The notes under the pieces were generated by a model. That model was given only the letters and a program-made list of their open reading frames with translations. It was not told the origin of the DNA and did no database searches. Below, in pieces: positions 32,558 to 32,678 of a stretch of 32,678 nt of DNA. The first letter of the stretch is position 1; each line of letters starts with the position of its first letter. Origin of the DNA: GCA-002722245 sp964230605 (GTDB taxonomy: Bacteria > Bacteroidota > Bacteroidia > Flavobacteriales_C > GCA-002722245). A program made the translations under genes and the position numbers. Where the stretch lies: contig CAXRIN010000026.1 of assembly GCA_964230605.1 (NCBI GenBank), positions 1-32,678 of the forward strand, in the 5' to 3' direction.

Positions 32558-32678
32558 TTACCTATAAATTTTAGCTACAGCTAATACAAGTCTATCAAAT
32601 AATCGTTCTCCGAAATACCTTCTGTTAAGTTTATAGCAAAACTCGTCTAAATACGCTTGTAGATATTTACCTTTTATC
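32558..32678 (-). mobile_element. IS1595/ISXO2-type transposase, C-terminal fragment (runs off the window)
   Basis: A minus-strand frame enters from the right edge and ends in TAA at 32560-32558. The 39 visible residues include KYLQAYLDEFCYKLNRRYF and, directly after, GERLFDRLVLAVAKIYR. KxLQ-x-YLDEF-x-(Y/F)-x-(F/L)-NRR followed by LFDRL is the characteristic end of ISXO2-like (IS1595 family) DDE transposases. The element's terminal repeat should lie in the 32 bases between 32526 and 32557. Confidence 0.85.

Noticed and set aside
1..32678. CRISPR array, prophage, toxin-antitoxin or defence system
   Set aside because: No regularly spaced repeats, phage structural genes, integrase, or recognisable defence genes were seen on either strand.

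Overview
The window is about 32.7 kb of AT-rich, densely coding chromosomal DNA from a member of the Bacteroidota, most likely Flavobacteriales. Several things point there: a secreted PKD protein with a gliding-motility/type IX secretion (T9SS) C-terminal domain; promoters of the form TTTG-N19-20-TAnnTTTG and no clear Shine-Dalgarno sequences; a coiled-coil gene, zapA and rny in a row; a GyrA with an RGGVG box; and signal peptides ending in F/H-S-Q. No tRNA, rRNA, CRISPR array, prophage or defence island was seen. All gaps between genes are under 300 bp.

Layout. Positions 1-73 hold the 5' end of an ISAon1-like transposase gene. gyrA (minus) and clpC (plus) diverge from a shared spacer, and each ends in a strong intrinsic terminator. 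Next come a secreted protein of unknown function and a class III aminotransferase (plus). The minus-strand operon coiled-coil gene-zapA-rny (10198 to 8004) follows, with a textbook Bacteroidota promoter. A secreted M23 peptidase (plus) runs into a ClC-family anion transporter (minus) that has fluoride-type signature residues. From 17332 down to 13379 lies a compact minus-strand operon: a GT4 glycosyltransferase, hddA, gmhA and a fused hddC-gmhB gene. Together the last three encode all four steps from sedoheptulose 7-phosphate to GDP-D-glycero-alpha-D-manno-heptose, a sugar donor for surface glycans. A small unknown gene, an FMN-dependent glutamate-synthase-like protein and an M48 lipoprotein protease gene broken by an in-frame stop come next, then the PKD/T9SS protein, fmt and a large conserved protein of unknown function.

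From 24077 to 29038 a plus-strand run holds phnA (broken by a one-base frameshift), a KdsC-type phosphatase, a UbiA prenyltransferase, maf, recR and a carboxyltransferase beta subunit. The genes from phnA to recR overlap or sit within a few bases of each other. The right end has a tandem universal stress protein, a small conserved protein, two small membrane proteins whose last codons form a bidirectional terminator, a pirin and a nitroreductase. At the far right edge is the 3' end of an IS1595/ISXO2-type transposase.

Most of the window is ordinary housekeeping and cell-envelope content. The points most worth a second look are the two disrupted genes (M48 protease, phnA), the fused GDP-heptose gene with a phosphatase domain lacking the usual zinc loop, the fluoride-like ClC protein, and the two different transposase fragments at the edges, which suggest the sequence is a contig broken at repeats. 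I did not find convincing evidence of an entirely new biological system.
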